Shown: piece by piece, positions 62,361-64,000 of the stretch
How positions within the stretch are numbered: the stretch's first letter is position 1
Layout: the number at the start of each line of letters is the position of its first letter
Assembly (NCBI GenBank): GCA_964444135.1
Contig: CAYUFX010000014.1
Coordinates: forward strand, 1-64,000
DNA: 64,000 bases
Source: NIOZ-UU13 sp964444135
GTDB lineage: Bacteria > Planctomycetota > Phycisphaerae > Sedimentisphaerales > Anaerobacaceae
Direction: 5' to 3'
Notes under the pieces: generated by a model
Told to the model about the DNA's origin: nothing
The model's input: the letters and a program-made list of their open reading frames with translations, nothing else
Databases searched by the model: none
Translations under genes and position numbers: made by a program

Positions 62361-63489
62361 TTGACACGGACTCTTCAGACACTGACTGACACGGATTTAT
62401 TTTGGAACCACAGATACCCGCTTGCGCGGGTACAAGTTGCGCAGATTTCAACCACAGATTAACTTGGCGCGGCCTTCGGCCGCAACCAAAAGATTAAAGA
62501 ACGGCTCTTGAGAATCCGGCGAATGTTTTTCGCCTCCGCCTTTCTTTTCGCCGCCTCAGTTTCTTGCGAAGGCGGCGAAAAGCGGACTACGGCGAAAAAC
62601 AAAAGGCCAAAAGTTCATTTTTGAAAAAAGTCTCATAACATATTAAGAATAAATAGGTTACAGTTAACAGTTTTAAAAAACACGCATAAAAAACAAGAAG
62701 TTGACAGATTGTAGTACAGATTATTCAACCACAGAATACGTAGATTTAAACACAGACTCGCACAGATTATTTAGCCACAGAGGTAGCGGAAAGTTTTCGT
62801 TAATGCTCAGGATACTTTTAGAAAGACAGGGGGTTGGGTCCGCTCCTTCGGAGGTGGGCTTTCAGCAGAAGCGGAGCTGCGATATATTTTTGGAGCGAAG
62901 TGCGATTATTCCATACTTACTTTGTGCATGTGAACACATTCACAAAGTATTAAATGAACAATAAGCTACTTTGCATTTGGATGAAAGATGGCCTTAATGA
63001 ACAATAGGTTACTTTCCCTTGTGTGAAATGGGGCTTTGGCGAGCGCGGAGGGTAGAGGATGGAGAAAAGGGGAACAGGAGATCAGGGGAACAGGTTATCA
63101 GAACAGCAGGGTATCAGGGGGGCAGGAGATCAGGGTATCAGAATATCAGGAAAACAAGGAGTGCAACCGGCGAGATATATGATACGAGCGACAAGCGATG
63201 AATGACGAGATAAAGTAGGTAAAACTTGTCCTGAGCGCATTCGACCCTTCGACTACTTTGATTTAACTTAGTATAAATGCGCCCGGGGCTATGACTAATT
63301 CAGGACAGGTCTCGTATCTGGTATCTCGTGAAGCGTGTTTGGCTGTTTAAAGCACGATATCACCAACCTCCGCCCCGATGCAATCGAGGCTACGGAGGAC
63401 GGGCAAAACAAATTCAAAATGCGAATTTTCAAATGTTCACAAGCTAATAATGGTGTGCGGTGCACACCATACGTCACTTTAATCTTTAT
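62361..63489. repeat. Long repeat-rich intergenic region
   Basis: 62361-62460: ACTGATTGACACGG and ACCACAGATTAAC repeats with a CCCGCTTGCGCGGG hairpin. 62525-62600: a two-tier perfect hairpin, outer arms GTTTTTCGCC/GGCGAAAAAC and inner 13-base arms CTTTTCGCCGCCT/AGGCGGCGAAAAG. 62700-62790: more CACAGATT/CACAGACT repeats. About 62950 and 62996: the repeat AATGAACAATARGYTACTTT twice. 63060-63150: ATCAGGGGAACAGG-type repeats. 63229-63256: a CCTGAGCGCATTCGACCCTTCGAC palindrome. No gene is supported over 1.1 kb. Confidence 0.7.
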
Positions 63490-64000
63490 TTATAGCACCT
63501 TTGTCTGTCCGGGCATTGCGACAGGGTAGCGGCCATGGGCGTTGGGCATTACCGGCGGGTCGGATTCTATCGTGTAGTGGTCCAGGCCCGGAGCCAATTC
63601 CAGGTTCGAAGCCATTGCTTGTTCCCAGGTAATCATCTGGCCGGACTCGGCAGCCATACGTCCGAGAATCCCGGCCATGGCGGCGTATGCGCTGCGTTCG
63701 GTCTCGTTGTAGGGCATGTCCTTGCGAATCGCTTCGAACAGCAGGTCGTGCTCATTCTGGTAGGCATTGTGGCGCGGCCCATCGTACTCCCAGATAACAT
63801 TCTCAGAGGTCTGCAGGTGGCCTTTGAAGATGCGGGGCTTTGGGATTCCTTCGCCCAGAACGGCGGAACCTTTCGAGCCATGTATAATGTCGCCGAAGAA
63901 TCCCCAGCAGTTATCCATATGCCGGCCCTGGGCGAGCAATCGCGTACCATCGGGAAAAGTGTACTCCACCGAATAGTGGTCAAACAACTGGTCGGGCTGG
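63490..64000 (-). CDS. Gfo/Idh/MocA-family oxidoreductase, C-terminal part (partial)
   Basis: The frame is open to the window edge, so only the last 169 residues are seen. They contain PDQLFDHYSVEYTFPDGTRL, then GRHMDNCWGFFGDIIHGSKG and NAYQNEHDLLFEAIRKDMPY. These are typical of the C-terminal domain of exported planctomycete Gfo/Idh/MocA oxidoreductases (strands, then a helix pair MAGILGRMAAESGQMITWEQ). The Rossmann part lies beyond base 64000. It is the second such enzyme in the window. Confidence 0.82.
   Translation of the reverse strand, partial: QPDQLFDHYSVEYTFPDGTRLLAQGRHMDNCWGFFGDIIHGSKGSAVLGEGIPKPRIFKGHLQTSENVIWEYDGPRHNAYQNEHDLLFEAIRKDMPYNETERSAYAAMAGILGRMAAESGQMITWEQAMASNLELAPGLDHYTIESDPPVMPNAHGRYPVAMPGQTKVL

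Overview
The window looks like a chromosomal segment of an uncultured planctomycete, most likely a Phycisphaerae (Sedimentisphaerales-like) anaerobe. This assignment is an inference from gene families: secreted glycoside hydrolases (GH5, paired GH95), a dockerin/LamG protein, DUF1080 and ThuA domains fused in one lipoprotein, Tat-exported Gfo/Idh/MocA oxidoreductases, a pseudopilin with the H-X9-DG signature, an AP2/HNH endonuclease, an ECF sigma/anti-sigma-type pair, and intergenic DNA rich in short dispersed repeats. No rRNA or intact tRNA was seen.

Layout. 0-1.5 kb: the 3' end of carA, then a scar of broken genes (an Orc1/Cdc6-like ATPase fragment, IS21 istA/istB remnants, a tRNA 3' fragment). 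1.7-12.3 kb: exported proteins and metabolism (dockerin-LamG protein, beta-barrel, TrpB2, GH5, SEC-C protein, lactonase, VOC protein, MEMO1-type protein). 12.5-16.6 kb: nucleotide synthesis (purE, pyrE, purB) plus an aldo/keto reductase. 16.7-17.5 kb: a dense repeat cluster. 17.7-23.4 kb: a likely three-gene fucosidase operon. 23.7-29.9 kb: a PilZ protein, psd-pssA, an ECF sigma with its coupled membrane partner, and a possible ECF-type promoter driving a short transcript. 30.5-33.2 kb: the most unusual gene, an M50-like membrane domain fused to what reads as a circularly permuted enolase. 34-41 kb: oxidoreductase, DUF1080-ThuA lipoprotein, HD protein, purC, MFS exporter.

41-57 kb is accessory DNA. 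It holds a ComF-type phosphoribosyltransferase coupled to a SLOG protein, a degenerate sigma factor, a transglutaminase-like protein, an HNH-AP2 endonuclease, a PD-(D/E)XK-like gene facing a coupled FRG-domain pair, and, after leuA-leuC-leuD, a GxxExxY pseudogene and an AT-rich DndC-like/membrane-protein pair. The three coupled pairs resemble conflict or defence modules, but no function can be proven from sequence alone. 57-64 kb returns to ordinary planctomycete content: a SAM-like-domain protein, a pseudopilin, a ferritin-like protein, a Tat-exported sugar-isomerase-like protein, dapB, and the end of another Gfo/Idh/MocA oxidoreductase cut by the window edge.

Repeats have affected coding ends. 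The last codons of leuC and leuD lie inside copies of a dispersed repeat of the form CACRGATTAACACRGATT, and the same family recurs in at least seven intergenic regions.
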